Source: Dermacentor variabilis (taxonomy: Eukaryota > Arthropoda > Arachnida > Ixodida > Ixodidae). Taken from it: a stretch of DNA of 64,000 bases. Position 1 is the first letter of the stretch, and every line of letters begins with the position of its first letter. Below the pieces are notes generated by a model. It searched no databases. It saw only the letters and a program-made list of their open reading frames with translations, and had not been told where the DNA came from. The translations under genes and the position numbers were made by a program. The stretch is from NCBI RefSeq assembly GCF_050947875.1, contig NC_134572.1:157005105-157069104 (forward strand), in the 5' to 3' direction. Shown one piece after another: positions 31,403 through 44,110 of this stretch.

Positions 31403-32713
31403 TCATTGCAATGTAACAGCTGGCAGCTGAATCTGCCCGTTTCCGCTTCTCCGGGGGTGGGGGCGAGCTTCGAGAGAAACAATCCGTGCCCAGATCACTT
31501 GCCGCGTGACCTGCGCTGCTCCCTTACTTCTCCTCCTGCCACTTGCGGAACGGTCACGGCTCGGGGCCCTGCCATGGGATGGCGTCCGTCGTCGCGGTGA
31601 GGTCCTGTGCCTGGAGCCGGGAGCGGAATGCGGCCTGGAACAGCTTCTCTTCAGCACAGCGCCGCGTCCTTTCGGGGACCGTGACTTACGGGATGCTGAG
31701 TGCTCGCCACGTGGCCTCGGAGACGAGGAGCCTCTTAGGGCCTGCTGCGGTTTCCAGTGGTTGACGGGTGGCATGAATCTGTTGGGGCAGGTTTTGGCTG
31801 CCCTCGGGCGGTTCACGCCGCACGGAGAGCACCGAGGGTGGCACTCGTGCTGCTTCGTTGCTAACGAAGTGCCGTACTCCCTGCACTTGGGTGTGGCGGG
31901 AGGCCTCGGGCAGACGTCCTCTCTCTGGTCTTTCTCGTTGCAGGTTTGGCAGTGTGGCATGGCCCTCTTGTAGAGGTAGCACCGCAAAAGAAGCCCGGGA
32001 TATTCGATATATTATGGTACTGTTTTCCCCAGTAATCTGACCACTGTGTTTGTTGCGTTTCCAAGTCTTCTACATGTTAGCGCCTCGTATCCGGGAGATT
32101 CAGTCCGTTTATGTAACATTTTGGTCGTGGTGTCGGGATCAATGTTGTATATCACCCCTTTACACGAGTTATAGGGGGCTATACCGTATAATGAAATATC
32201 ATATGTTGTTGCACCAATTGCAATTTTCTGCATCTTGCTTAGAGCTGAGGACCTAGCTTTTGAGACAGTGCTGAGATCAAGAATGATTTGGTCGTCGTCG
32301 ATGCGTATTTTGAATCTGGTGGAGCAGATTTGTAGCTTTGCCTCAATTGTGATGGCGTCTATTAACTTCCCTGGGCTCACGTTGCTGAGTTTCAGGTCGT
32401 TCGGTGAATGAACCGCCAACTTGTAATCATTGGCATGTAGGGGATTCTCGGGCCTTGCGCGTTGCCGGTTGGCTTTGGCGGACAGCGGGCTTCGGTGGCT
32501 TTCGGGATAGTAGAGGCGTGGTCGAGCTTGTCTGCAGCCGACAACGATGGGCGCGACTGGTAACATTGATCGAAGGCTCATTGTCTTCGTTCTTCTAAGC
32601 GGCTGGAAGAAGTCCTTGCGATTCGCAAATTTTCATGTCCTCGTCCTCCGAGGCCCCAGTGAAGGATTGGTGGGCTTTCTCGGCGTCGGTATTGAGCAGT
32701 GCGTTCGCCATCG
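31403..32713 (-). pseudogene. I-clade LINE ORF1 (Gag-like) with zinc knuckles
   Basis: Probable ATG near 32713 on minus. The N-terminal part is acidic and disordered. The central block (minus 32450-32080), with LKLSNVSPGKLIDAI, LQICSTRFKIRIDDDQ and ALSKMQKIAIGATTYD, forms an RRM-like fold in relatives. Two knuckles follow: CQTCNEKDQREDVC (the His is replaced) and a Cys/His group with CREYGTSLATKQHECHPRC. An Arg/Ser-Pro-rich tail ends at 31403. Frameshifts near 32590 and 32000 break it. It would coat LINE RNA. It lies 3' of the ORF2 remnant on the same strand, so it belongs to another copy. Confidence 0.75.
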
Positions 32714-33238
32714 GCAGCGATGCGACGGCCGAAGCCTGTGCTAGGCCTGGCCACTAGCGTAGTGGGTTTAGCAAGGCGGCCGCGCTTCGAAACTTGATCT
32801 GACTGTAAAATGCAAAATGTGGCACTTACACCCTCAAGTTCGGTATCGACGTGCTCTGGCTGACTTGAGACACATGATGATTACATAGAATCTAGATGCA
32901 GAGGTGATTTCGGCGAAAATTTCGCTTCTGTGCGGAGCAGATGTGGAACCCATCCGACCCGTCACCGCACTTCGTCATCTCCGTCCCCCTCGTGTATATA
33001 TACACACATGTTGTGGCAACGCAAAAAAGTATTGTTGGAAGTCGGCGTAGTGTTTGTAGTCTCTGGCTGTTCTTGTCCTTGACGCTGTATGTCGTTTTTG
33101 CTACAAAGTTGTTTCTGAGCATTATGCGAGACTGCCACTATAAAGGCAGGAGTATAACTTCCTGCAGTATCTGCATAAGCGGTTTGGATCGAAGGAGGAT
33201 AGCGCTTATGAAGCGCACTGGCTCTTGCTACTCTGCGG

Positions 33239-33700
33239 TCATATATATATATATATATGGGGTATGGGTAGTTTTGCGTAGTGATCGAATGTACAGACGG
33301 TCGCTAAAAAGTCGGGTGGTGAATTCGTGGGGGTGGTGCATTCTATGAAATTGATTTTCAGGCGCTGCAGGAGCTGCCTGCCTGTTTCAGACAGGCAAAG
33401 GCTTCCATAATGGCTAATGAGGTGTGCTTCAACTAAATCATCAAGCGTATTGTGCACCCGGAGCTGCAGAAATTTACTCTTAGCGCTACTCTTAGGAATG
33501 TTTCGTGGCAGCTTTGCAGGCTGTGGGGAGGAGGCGATCAACCTGGTTCCTCTCGAGAGTTGAGAGGTTCAGATAGAAGAGGCAGTACGTTATCTCACAA
33601 GAGCAGAACGCTTGGACCAGGCAGCGCGTGTCCACTTCGCGCATTGCCCTGGGGCGATTCGAAATTCTACTTATGAAGGCGGAGGTATTCTGCACCGACC
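33239..33700 (-). pseudogene. I-clade LINE RT thumb and post-RT segment
   Basis: Minus 33695-33492 (RISNRPRAMREVDTRCLVQA, YLNLSTLERNQVD) and 33541-33239 (RVHNTLDDLVEAHLISHYGS, ETGRQLLQRLKI). A (TA)n microsatellite at 33241-33258 has expanded at the end of the second frame. Confidence 0.72.
33241..33258. repeat. (TA)9 microsatellite inside LINE ORF2 remnant
   Basis: Pure TA run between the RT thumb and the candidate RNase H region. Confidence 0.9.
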
Positions 33701-34711
33701 TTCTTATGGCACATGTAGCGATGGAATTGGAAGCGTTATTGTAAATTGGGAAGACCAGAATTCCTATGTTGTTTACCTCTTGGATGAGTTTAAATCCATG
33801 TGTCTTGAAATTGCTGGTGGGGAAGTGTCCTTGGGGCGAATGAGAAGTTCAGATTTATGAGCAGAGCAGTTGGAACGTTTTTGCTGCATATTCAAGGGTA
33901 TTCTGGACTGTGCCACTGTTGCCCGTGGTGCTCGAAGGAGTAATGTCATCGACCTACAGAGAGTCCCGTAGGGCTGGCATGGCGAACAATTACTGCGCAT
34001 GCGCGATTACAGTTACATTAACGATAAAAAGAGATAGGACTGCCACGTGCGGAGTGCCCCTACTGCCAGGGGTGAAAGTTGGGATTTAACTAATCCGAAG
34101 GCTAAGAAGGCTGTAACATGCGTTAAAACATGCGTCAAAATGCGTGTCACATATTGATACATTTTGGAACCCATGTTGATTTGACTGTCATTTTGGAGGA
34201 TAGCTGCGTGTCGCGCATTATCTAATGCTTAAGTCAGGTCAAGCGCCAATATTGGTTTGGTGAGATGTGAGAATTCGTGAGTTAGTACATCCTCTTTGAG
34301 TTGTACCATTATACCTTGGGTGGAGACCCCTGCCTAGAATCCGAAAATATTAGAAGGGAGGAGGAGATTTATCTCCATAGATCTGTTTTGGCGATTGATG
34401 ATTACATGTTCCAGGAGTTTACGTGCACATGAAGTGAGGCAGATTGGGCGCAAATTAGCTAGGTTCAGCCGTTTGCCTGGATTTCTAATGAAGGTAATCT
34501 ATCCATGTTTTCTTTGGGGAGACAGTGTGCCTTGTTCCCATTGCTGGTTAAGATATTCGCTTATCCCCTCAATTGAGCCAGCATCCAGGTTGCTTAGATA
34601 TAAGCTGGTGACGCGATCAGGAGCGGGTGTGGATTTTGTGCAAAGCTAACGTAACGCTGCATTTACCTCTGCCTCAGCTATGGGGCTGTCTAATTCCAGC
34701 TTGGGGAAGCC

Positions 34712-35129
34712 TCAGTAGTCTGGAATAGGCTCGGTCGCATACTGTGGAGCGTACGCTTGAATTTGGTGTTGTATTAGGTCCCCACCTCGCTGCTTCCTTA
34801 GGTGGAGCAGTCCAGTGATTAGTTTGCTAGTTTCTGCCTTGTCTTTAGACGGTTCTAACATACAACGTAGGAAGGACCGCTTTTTTTCTAATTGAAGGCT
34901 TGCATCGAGCTTATGGCGTATTTGCGCCCATTGTTCACAGGCATGACTAGTGGCATGTTCTGTTAATGAGGTCGAGGATGGCGGATATGCGGCGTCGCAA
35001 TGCACTGTTGCGCTTTTCTCTGAGCCAGCGTCTTTTCAAGCTTTGATCATCTTCCCATTGGCCTAGCAAACGGCTGTTGAACGGCCCGCTTTCCTGCCCA
35101 GCGGGGGCATGTTTAGTCGCGAATTTCAT
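34712..35129 (-). pseudogene. I-clade LINE ORF2 linker upstream of RT
   Basis: Two overlapping frames with GQWEDDQSLKRRWLREKRN, then WAQIRHKLDASLQLEKKRSF and a SKLITGLLHLRKQ helix. Such basic helices sit between endonuclease and RT in LINE ORF2. Frameshift near 34970. Confidence 0.65.
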
Positions 35130-35155
35130 AGGTTTGTAGGGAGAACCATTCCTCG

Positions 35156-37980
35156 TGGACTAATCTAAGTCGTAAACATTTATGCTATCAAAAAACCTGG
35201 ACTTCATTAGCTTCCAGTTACCGAATGGGGCAGGGGTGTTTCGTATGTAATAATGGTCGAAATGTGCTGTGTATGTTGGATATTTTCATTCGGCCGTTTT
35301 GTAAAATAGCTTTTGTTGTTCGAATGGCCTTTTTAGTGATGCTTATCGAACTATGACGCAAGAGGTAATGATTGCGTGTCTACAAAGTGAAAACATTCGC
35401 CTTAGCAACAGAACTGATCAATTCTGTTGAATACCGACGCATATACGAAAAGCTCTTCCAATACAAATTACAGTTTTTTATGTGCCAACAGCATCGCTGT
35501 TTCCTTTTAATTTGTCGATAGATGTTTATACCAAAAGTTTCGAATGTATTTTCCGAAAGCTCCAGGTGCGCTCTTAAAGAAGACCACATTCATATTCTGA
35601 AGCGAATAGAAGGTATACACGCGTCCATTTGGGGACGGAGAAGTTCTCCGGGTTAGTACGAGCTATTGAGTCTCTATATCGTGCACTATGTTGATATGTT
35701 AATGAACACGAAGTGGTACCAGCTCTTTGTGAAATTTGTGAAATTTATTCTCGCAACTTCTAGGGAAAACATTTGAATCCTCAGTCGATAGCTTACGTTT
35801 GAGCTCGATTCATGTACACAGTGACATTTTAGAAAATGCAATTTGGAGAAAAGCTACCTTTTATCTGGAACACGAGATCACAACAATATTCGCCTATATA
35901 GGCGCTCTGAAGCTGGCACTGTGCGTAAAAGACTTAGCAGCGACACATTGTTCCGTCATATGTCTGCACATCAATGGATGTGTAACGCGAAATAAGGTAT
36001 GTTATTTTTAATTAAGTTACCTGAGTTGCTCTTCATTAATTAGTCCCATGTATAATAAGAAAGATCGGTGAGAAAATTTCGACAGGTTTAACATAAATAT
36101 TACTCAGTATTGTGTATCAAATGGTTCATGTTTTTCCTAAGCTGTCAGCTGTTCATATTTCAGAAGTGACTTTTAGGACTGGGATGATATTACGTGTCCT
36201 TCCGAGTGTTTCTCATGTTTGTCGCACCACGCAAAACACTACACCCGGTTCAAATAATCAATACTTGTAGGCCACTCTAAGCCTCACTTTTCCTACATCA
36301 ATACCAAAGCTAACGCGAGAATGAAGACAAACTTTTTCGCGCTAAATGTTGCTACAAACAAGTTAGCTTATATAAAGATTTGTTCCATACGCGCAGTTGA
36401 TCTTTCTTTTCTTAAGTGCTTCTTGATTGAAGGCAATACATCGAACAACATCGAATGGTGACTTCGATGTGCGCCACAAGAGAAGGTTCTCCTGGAATGT
36501 GAGAAGACTCTGTCAGGCACACAGAGGTCAGATACTGTCTTTGCTTTTGCCACCTGACTGCATTCTCTCGTGATCTACTACAGAATGCAATCTTTCTTTT
36601 TTTTTTCGCCTAAACAACATTCGAGACTTCGAGGCAAGTCCAGACTCGGAAGTAGCGTAATATACTTAGGCTGTGCAAAACGGGATATAATCTTGCCTTG
36701 TGAAATATGCATCATTGGATTGATCACAGAGGCACTTAATTTTACAACGTCACTCCAACGAGGTTCTGTAGCAGCTCCGGTGTCTCTCTTGGAAGTTTGC
36801 TCATTTAAAGAAATCTTGATATCGTGCGAACTAGCATGAGTCTTAAGTATCATTACGCCCACTACTAGGATACTTCTGAAATTATTGAAAGAGACTATTG
36901 TGTATTCTACCTTAAAGGTGAAGACATTGTCCCAATGTATTTTGCGAAACTTTTTCTACACTAAAAGCATCTCTTGTGGTTGCTTCTGGAGGCCCACTAT
37001 GCAGTTTCAAAGTGTTGACCATCGCTGGCGTCAGAAAAACACATTTGTGAGAGTTCAGTTCTATTGTGCACTCCATATTGCTGCTTTCGGCTTACTTTTA
37101 TGGAACATCGATGCATGTTTCTCGCAGAGGTTTATTATCGCCCCTAAAAATTGTTGACAGCGTCGGGTTGATCGCCACACTTCCGCGGTCACACTACTTG
37201 CGCAGTCAACTCCTTTCACGTCTCAGTCCACATTCTCTTGTGCATGTTATCGTCACACTCAATGACATGGAAACTATTACTGCTTGCTTCTCTGTTGATA
37301 TTATGACGCATCAGACCATTGTAAAAAAAACCTTAGCTACACTACCGTGCCAAGCTCAACTTAGCATGCTATAAGGTGAAGAAGGGAAAGTATTTAGAGA
37401 CAAAAGATTCTGTAGGATGTCTTTCATGTGCACGACAAAAAGGCCACGTCTGTCTCACGAATAGGTTTACTACATGTTGGTTAGAAAAATATGACTCGCG
37501 GCTTCGTTCAACCTAAAGGTACGCTTAGTCAAGTGCTGAGTAACATGCTTGCCCGAAGGAATTTTGCGTTAAAGAACCTTTTCACAAATCGCTGCTCCGA
37601 ATTCACGAACCAGGACTCTCTGAGAAAATGGTAGCGTTTCCTTAGGATTATGAATATATAACCGCTACGGTGCAGCAATCTGACCATACAGCAGAGCGTT
37701 GCATTTTTATGGTGCTTTTCGTAATTTTGTAAGTGCTTCTAGGTTAATGATATTGCTATATTTAGTAATTTCGTGGCTGTACTTCCCACGCGATAACTTT
37801 TTCGATTTGATGATTTGGTTTAGCGATGAACAAAGTCTTAAAGTTTCTTCTCTGTTAAATGACAAGCTATTGTCCGTTTACAGAGCCTTTTTATTTGAAA
37901 TGGTCGCTAGTGTATCGCGAGCCAATATCATCGTATCATTATTAGAAATTCCATAGTAGGAAAGTCCAAATTAGTTTAGA
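35156..37980. other. Unassigned AT-rich stretch
   Basis: No coding motif, RNA gene or repeat family recognised. Short ORFs on both strands look random. Confidence 0.35.
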
Positions 37981-38135
37981 TCCCCTGGAGTTCTTTAACG
38001 TGCACACAATCCATGGTACACGGGAGCTTTTGCAGTTCGCTGCAATGGAAATGCGGCCATCGCTGGCGGGATTTTATCTCCTGACGGCGTTCTTAGCAGC
38101 GTAATGTCACAGCCACTAAGCAAACAGCGTGGCTG
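37981..38135 (-). mobile_element. Decayed Ruka-like SINE, minus strand
   Basis: The reverse complement reads GCTTAGTGGCTGTGACATTA (A-box region), AAAATCCCGCCAGCGATGGC (B-box region and junction), GCGGCCGCATTT-like CC-rich body, CCCGTGTACCATGG, and GTGCACGTTAAAGAACTCCA. It ends abruptly at 37981, lacking the tail. Confidence 0.75.
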
Positions 38136-40446
38136 CGATTTTGCTTGATTCCATATCGTTATTCAAATGGTAAATGCTGCAGGGGGCAACACAGAGTCAT
38201 CATAAAATCCGCTTCTGTTGTAATAACCTTGTCATCCAGTATCACGTGGGAAGGGTGCCGATTTCAAGAACTGAGCGGACTCATGTACACTGCGATGTCA
38301 TAGAAAGAAAGGGCTCATGTGGCAAGATGGGTATCCCACCGAAGTCGAAGTGGCACAACTGTTTTTTTTTATTGCAACAACAGTTTTTGGCGTTGTGGTG
38401 TGTGGTAGTCATCAACATATCACCGCTGTGCCCATGGAGTTTGTGATGTGGCTTTTTGGTCCAATTTTCCGCAAAGTTACGTGCACGCACATTGTTTGCC
38501 TGGTGTCCTTGAGGAAAGGCCGCGACGCAACGCACATGGTAATGTTGAAAACTGTCACGGGTAAAAAAATATAGTCATTTAAGCTTTGTAGACTTCTTAG
38601 AACGTTTGAAGAAAAGTGCCTCATAGGAATGCAATGCATTTTTAAAATCCCCAAAGGTTTGCTTTTATTGATATGCAAGCAATATCCATGCCACCAATTT
38701 GACATTTTATAGAAGTAGGCAACATGTTAGGATTGATGTGCATACAAAGTTTCATGGTTTATAGTAAGTACGGGCTTTTCAGCACATTATCAAATATCCT
38801 TGCTTGTTCGTTATTCGTTATGTGGAGCACTCACTTTCGATGACATCTTTGCCGCAGTAAACATGGCACTGAGCTTCCTTTAGCCAAAACGGAAAATATG
38901 ATTGGGGTGATGTGGGTGCAAGGTCTAAAATATGTTTTTATTTGTCATAAGCAGCACTGTATTCAAATAAAAATACCTGTTTTCCTTTGAGGTTCAGTTG
39001 CTATTTGAAGCGTTTACGTTATTTACGCTGTCTTGTTGGGCTGGTCGCAACACTGAGTTTCCATTTGATGAAAATAGGGACAATGCTTTGCTCCTCTAAA
39101 GTTAAGTGTATTGCTCGTATGGCTCTGCTGCGAACTAAACGATCCTTTCACAAGCTTTCGCTAGCCATTATTGGTCTTCTCGTTTTATTTTGTTTTAATT
39201 TACCGCAGGCAGTAAGCCGAAACTGGGTTTTCGGTGTTTCCGCATGTTAATTAGAAAGTTCACCAAAAAATCCTCGACGTGACAGGCGTTCGAACTTACG
39301 TTCCTGCCGCATTGGAGCCCACTGGAGACTCTAAATAATTCGTTGTCATCTATATTCCGCAAGCGACATCATCAGCGAAAAGTTTTGGCACAGTGAGGTG
39401 CCCGAGAGTTCCATCACCAGTATGTGTAATTCGTATGGCTCAGCATGCAATGCTCTACTGGACAAAGACGATGCGGTGAGCATTGCGAAAGCATGCTGGT
39501 ACCGAACGGCAAAACTTCTTTTTGACTTGCCGTCGTTTCATTATCCAACGGAAAACATGTTTAGGAAAATTCTTACAAAAGATTTGTTTCCATTTGACTC
39601 TTGTGATTCTTTACCTTGGGGCTATCGCACTGCGTTAATCTCATAGGAATGTTTGTGAAGCATTTTGCCCCCTCTCTGCCTGAGTCAAACAGAATTCCAT
39701 GCTAGAATTCTCATAACTATATAATATGCTAACATAATTCATTCATATCTGTAACACTAGACACTTTAAAATCAATTTGCAAGATTTCAACCAAACTTGT
39801 TCAAAAGAAATGGTAACAGTTTTCACCACCACATTCATGGTCGATACCAAAGCGTGGGTGGCACCATTTCACTAGGTAACAAGAACATAAGAAGTGCAAA
39901 GCTGATTATGGTGTTTTAAACCTTTATTATAAACATCAGTCCTTGGTATGCTACTCTAGGTTCATTTACTATTGCATTTTTGTGTACTGTTTCATACCAC
40001 TTGTCTGAACAACACTTCTGTGCCGTCTTTGGCTCGGTGTCGTATTCAGGAACTCCTATTCCTTCCGTATTGCAATAAAGACTGACCTGCTTGCGACAGC
40101 TGCGGCTGCAAGGAGGCGATCAAGTACAACCTCTTTGACTGACCCAGTAACAATGCGTCACGAAAAGTGCTAGCGACTGCGCACGCAAAAGTGTGCGATC
40201 GTTCGTTACAGCAGAAATGTTCTTGGAGTCTGGTCCAGATAGGTTTCGCCGTTCAAGACCTCAAGGGCTCTGCTCAAGCTTTTAAGGCCTTATGAGTTGA
40301 GCGACCATACTTGAGGGCTGTAGCGCGTGGCATCGCGTTATTGTGTAAATATTTAACACATTTTTGCTCCCTTTCCTCTCTCCCCAGCCCAGGGTAGCCA
40401 TCCGGTACTTCTTCTCGCTAACCTTCCTGTATTTCCTCCCCCTTTG
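38136..40446. other. Unassigned stretch
   Basis: Open stretches at 38317-38574 (85 codons, hydrophobic middle) and 39398-39646 (82 codons) on plus show no known family. No repeats recognised. Confidence 0.35.
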
Positions 40447-40447
40447 T

Positions 40448-40473
<26 letters not shown>
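40447..40473. repeat. (TC)n microsatellite
   Basis: Thirteen TC units, just outside gypsy B and inside the presumed B2 3' LTR flank. Confidence 0.95.
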
Positions 40474-40481
<8 letters not shown>

Positions 40482-40555
40482 CTCTCTTGTGTGTGAGCCA
40501 TGATTGGAGGCAATAACCGTTATATGTCTATATATCGCTCTCTCTTTATACATAT

Positions 40556-40716
40556 TGTCACGGGGGGAGAAAATAGATGTATTTACAATATCTACAGTTA
40601 CAAGATTGTAGCTCAGTTGCCAGGGTAACACCTTGTACCAATCTTCGAGACACTTCAACGCCCTCTTCACCTTCCAACGTCCTTTTCTCCACAGTGGCAC
40701 AAACCCGTACGTGACG
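40556..40716 (-). repeat. Gypsy B 3' LTR
   Basis: Plus-strand start TGTCACGGGGGG, end CCCGTACGTGACG. A polypurine tract lies just inside, on minus CCACCGGGGGTTA (about 40730-40717). Confidence 0.85.
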
Positions 40717-40753
40717 TTAACCCCCGGTGGCAGAAGCATCGCCTCGATGCTTC

Positions 40754-41182
40754 CTAGGTTGTCGAATCCGTGTGCGAGTTGTAGGGCTTTAGTCGCGAAA
40801 CGTGCACGATATCAGTTCTTGCTGGGGTAGAAGACGTCGAAGTCACAGGTGATATTTCATATGTGAGGCTGGTGACTTGGCCAAGAACGCGGTATGGCCC
40901 GACGTGTCGCAGCAGCAGTTTTTCACAAAGGCAGACGCGACGCGAGGGTATCCAAAGCAGAACAAGTGACCCAGGGCTGAAATGAACGTCCCCACGGCGA
41001 CTGTCGTAACGGTGCTTTTGGATTGTCTGAGAGGCCAGAAGACGTTCACGGGGAGTGCGACGTCCTGTGGCCGCGCGAACAATGCTGTCGTGAGCATAGA
41101 AGGCGGTAGTGTTGGCATCGGAAGGGACACGAGGGTTGCATGTGGGCTTGATGGTAATGCATCTTGATGGGGTGCACGGTAG
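40754..41182 (-). pseudogene. Gypsy B integrase C-terminal part
   Basis: Minus frame with RERLLASQTIQKHRYDSRR, HFSPGSLVLLWIP and LLLRHVGPYRVLGQVTSLTY, the GPY/F module of gypsy integrase. It continues the integrase interrupted at 42658 by PLE2. The N-terminal residues of the open frame, left of 41183, belong to the Penelope 3' end. Confidence 0.85.
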
Positions 41183-42657
41183 CGCGATTACAAGATGTGA
41201 CAAAAGAAGACACACAGGGACACACACACCGCTAAGTTCCAGCAATGTTTATTCTAGAAAACCAGGTCGTACCTATACACTCAGCCAGCATCAGTCACAG
41301 TCACGTGAACAGAAAAACAATTAGAGCGAATCATTTTTGTGTGATATGTTAAGCCATGCGCGATACATTCGGTTCTTTTTTAGAGAGGGCCTATGACGGT
41401 TTGCTGATACAGGAATTCGGGGCATCAATATGCTTCCCTTCTATTATAAGTCTAGTGAGTTCGGACTTATTTTTACCAGTAAAGGTAGTTGATTTGAAGA
41501 GAGGCGAGCCCTTATGTTGCTTACAAGGAAGGAAGAGAAACCCATCTGATACAACTTTGTCGACTTTATTTTTGTGTTCACGCAGTCCATCATTAATGCA
41601 CCTGCTCGACTGTCCGCCGTAATACTTTGCCCATGATAAGGGTATACGATATATAATTGATGTGTCTCAATCTCTAAACTTCTTCCTGTGTTTAACTTGG
41701 CAGCCAGGAGCACTTTCTTTTTTGGTCGTTTTCCTGCACACACTGATTAGTTTATGAGGTGCAGAAAAAACCACATCAGTGTTACCTCGGTAGGCAATTT
41801 TCTTTAGGTTTTGCGACGCCCGGTGGATGCAAGGTATAACTGTTGGTATTTTTTTTCACGGTTACTATTTCCCTCCGCAAGTTCAGAAGTCCCAGATTGC
41901 TGCACTTGCCTAAATATTCCCTCTGCAACTGATGCCAGAACATGAATAGGATAACCTGCATCATGTAGCCGCCTGGCCTGTTGTGTGAACGCTTCGTCAG
42001 TGCATTGATGGCATGATTTAGTAAGTGGGTTAGTAAAACACACACTAGTTTCACACTACCTCTTTTTACCATTTTTGAATGGGCTGAATATGATGACAAC
42101 AGCGGTTTATTTGTCTTTGGACTGTAGCACCGGTAAGTTAGATCATCACCGAAGGTAAATTTAACAGCAAGAAACATGACCTTTTGTTCTATGGGCACTT
42201 CGAACGTAACTTCCAGTGAACGAATGCACTCGCGTTTAATATTACTAACAGCTGAACCTTCTGTGTCAAAGTTGTCTAGCTTTAATATTGACAAACACCA
42301 AAAATCATCAAGAAATCCAATTATTTAGACAACTTTTGTATCATTGACGCGTGAATACAGGTCTATGTCTAGCTTAACTAAGTACACATTGCTTAAAGCA
42401 GGCGCTAAGCAGGATCCTATACAGACTCCTTGTTTTTTAAGGTACGGAATGTCATTTCTTTGCACAAACATTGATTTCATGTACAAATTTAAAAGTTCTA
42501 AAAATATTGAACGGTTGTGCCCGCTTTCCTACTAAATCTTACAGCCCCAGATTGATCTATACATGATTGAACACAACTTAACAATTCATTTTGCTGCAAA
42601 GAATAGAGGTCCTTCACATCTGCTCAGAAGGCCTTTAGTCTCGCGTTACAGTTGGCA
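41183..42657 (-). mobile_element. Penelope-like element PLE2, 5' truncated, nested in gypsy B integrase
   Basis: Read on minus: a decayed VKDL RT block (about 42620), KKQGVCIGSCLAPALSNVYL (about 42450-42390), a GFLDDF catalytic block (about 42316-42300), VKFTFGDDLTYRCYSPKTNK, a basic thumb, a decayed YIG-like nuclease (about 41640-41560), and a 3' UTR ending ...TGTGTCTTCTTTTGTCACAT near 41185. Different family from PLE1. GCGCT plus ACC near both edges may be a diverged target duplication. Confidence 0.82.
41782..42294 (-). pseudogene. PLE2 RT thumb and linker
   Basis: 170 codons after the catalytic LDD. The VMFLAVKFTFGDD block (normally FLDVKF) is RT motif E-like, followed by YSPKTNKPLLSSYSAHS and a basic region. 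A frameshift near 42040 moves the continuing LHDAGYPIHVLASVAEGIF segment to another frame. Confidence 0.8.
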
Positions 42658-43080
42658 ACTACAAAGGGTAACAGCGCTCCCTACAAGGGAGCAGCGAGTC
42701 AAGAGGCAGGAGTGGGTCATGGCCATATAGTTGATAGAGCGGAGAATAACCAGTAATATCGTGACACGACGAATTGTATGCAAACGTCATGAAGGGTAAG
42801 GTGCAGTTACAATACCGGTGATCATCAGACACATACATGGAGAGCATGTTCTTTAGTGTACTATTGAGACGTTCCGTAAATCCCTTTTGTCTGTGCATGG
42901 TAAGCCGTCCTGAACATGTGGGATGTGGAGCAATAGGTAAGGAAGTCGTCGAAAACCTTAGAAAGAAAACAGTGGCCTCTATCAGTGAGTAGGTGACGTG
43001 GGGCAACATGATGTAGGATCACTTCGTGAACGAGAAAAACAGCCACAACAGTTGCGCAGCTCGTAGGGAGGGCCCGCGTT
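42658..43080 (-). pseudogene. Gypsy B integrase core
   Basis: Two frames: 43046-42861 with HLLTDRGHCFLS (second catalytic Asp), and 43009-42659 with GFTERLNSTLKNMLSMYV (catalytic Glu) and PFMTFAYNSS. It ends at the PLE2 insertion within the DPLLPLDSLLPC segment. Confidence 0.85.
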
Positions 43081-43852
43081 ATCGTCTAACGTGCTGTTTA
43101 GTCCGTCGCAATGGCCACCCACTGGTTGCCCGAGGATGAAATTGGAATTTCGCTAAGGAGGTACAGGCCGACACGATAAAATAGCTCATAGGAGCTATCT
43201 ATAGGCTGGAGGTGGCCCAACGAAGACAATGAAAGCTTCTTGCGGCGTTGGCAAATTCGCAGGCAGCGACGTAGCTTTGAATAGGGCGATATAGACAAGG
43301 CCAGAAAAATCGCCTGCGCACAAGGGTCGTACGTATGGGAAACGCCCAAATGAATAGCGGTGGCACATGGTGCAACTGCGAACGAATTGTCGAGCGCAGA
43401 TACTGGGGAACGACGAGAAGCAGTTCAACACCATGTGGATTCATATTGCGTCGCTTTAAGGTCCCGTCCTGGAGAACAAACATACGGAGGGACACGTCCT
43501 GTTGCTCTGAGGTAAGGCGTTTGATGGATCGCTGATATGGGTCACGACGCTGCTCGTCAGCGACGCGTGAGAAGACAGGGATCAACAAAACGCAGGTCCC
43601 TGTATCACTTTCGGTGCCATCGAGAGGGTCGACAGGATAGCGGGAGAGGCAGTCGGCATCCTTATGTAGCCGCCCAGATTTGTAGGACACGGGGAACGTG
43701 TACTCTTGCAGGCGTAAAACCCGGCGGCTAAGACGGCCGGTCGAGTCTCTGAGTGAAGATAGCCAACGTAAGGTAGGATGATCTGTGACGAAGGTGAAAT
43801 ACCGACCGAAGAGGTAAGGGCAGAAGTTAACAATTGACCAAACAAGGGCCAA
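43080..43852 (-). pseudogene. Gypsy B RNase H C-terminus and integrase zinc region
   Basis: 217 codons from 43852: VTDHPTLRWLSSL and SGRLHKDADCLSRYPV are the RNase H end. The HHCC region is degraded (second His pair and the CxxC are gone: CEFANAAR). A frameshift near 43200 leads to the GNQWVAIATDY segment at 43130, which should include the first integrase Asp (now in VGLYLL, so the Asp is lost). Confidence 0.82.
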
Positions 43853-43859
43853 ACATTCA

Positions 43860-44110
43860 CGTGCTGTTATGGATTATTTCCGCTCTGGTGCTGAAAGAAG
43901 ACGTCTAGCATACGGGATCACGCGATTGGTGTTCCGCTATCGCCGGGACAAGATAGCGCGAATGCCAAGCCCGCTGGCATCAGTGCGAACTTCTTTGTAG
44001 GCATGCGGTTCAAAATCGGCCAACACGTATGTATTGAAAAGGTGACTGATATGCGTTGCAAATGCTGCAGCCTGGTCGGGTCCCCAACGTAAAGCGGTGT
44101 CCTATTTGAG
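43860..44110 (-). pseudogene. Gypsy B RNase H N-terminal part
   Basis: On minus: ALRWGPDQAAAFATHI, then an EVRTDASGLGIRAIL block, in which the catalytic TDAS is kept. Frameshifts and a TAA near 43870 separate it from the rest of RNase H. Confidence 0.75.

Larger units (their letters stand above)
33030..35155 (-). mobile_element. I-clade LINE ORF2 remnant, truncated
   Basis: Minus-strand pieces in order: linker (35130-34710), RT fingers with FIRNPGKRLNLANLRPICLT (about 34510-34420), LALDLT motif A (about 34250), a decayed catalytic region near 33970 (the YADD is no longer readable), thumb (33695-33492), a TLDDLVEAH segment (33541-33239), and possibly the start of an RNase H (YADTAGSYTPAF, about 33165-33130). 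The RNase H suggests the I clade. Heavily shifted throughout. Confidence 0.7.

Noticed and set aside
39398..39646. 82-codon ORF as a conserved small protein
   Set aside because: No homologue recognised and no supporting context.
40447..40473. (TC)n as part of the gypsy B LTR
   Set aside because: Lies left of the ATAT target duplication and outside the LTR match.
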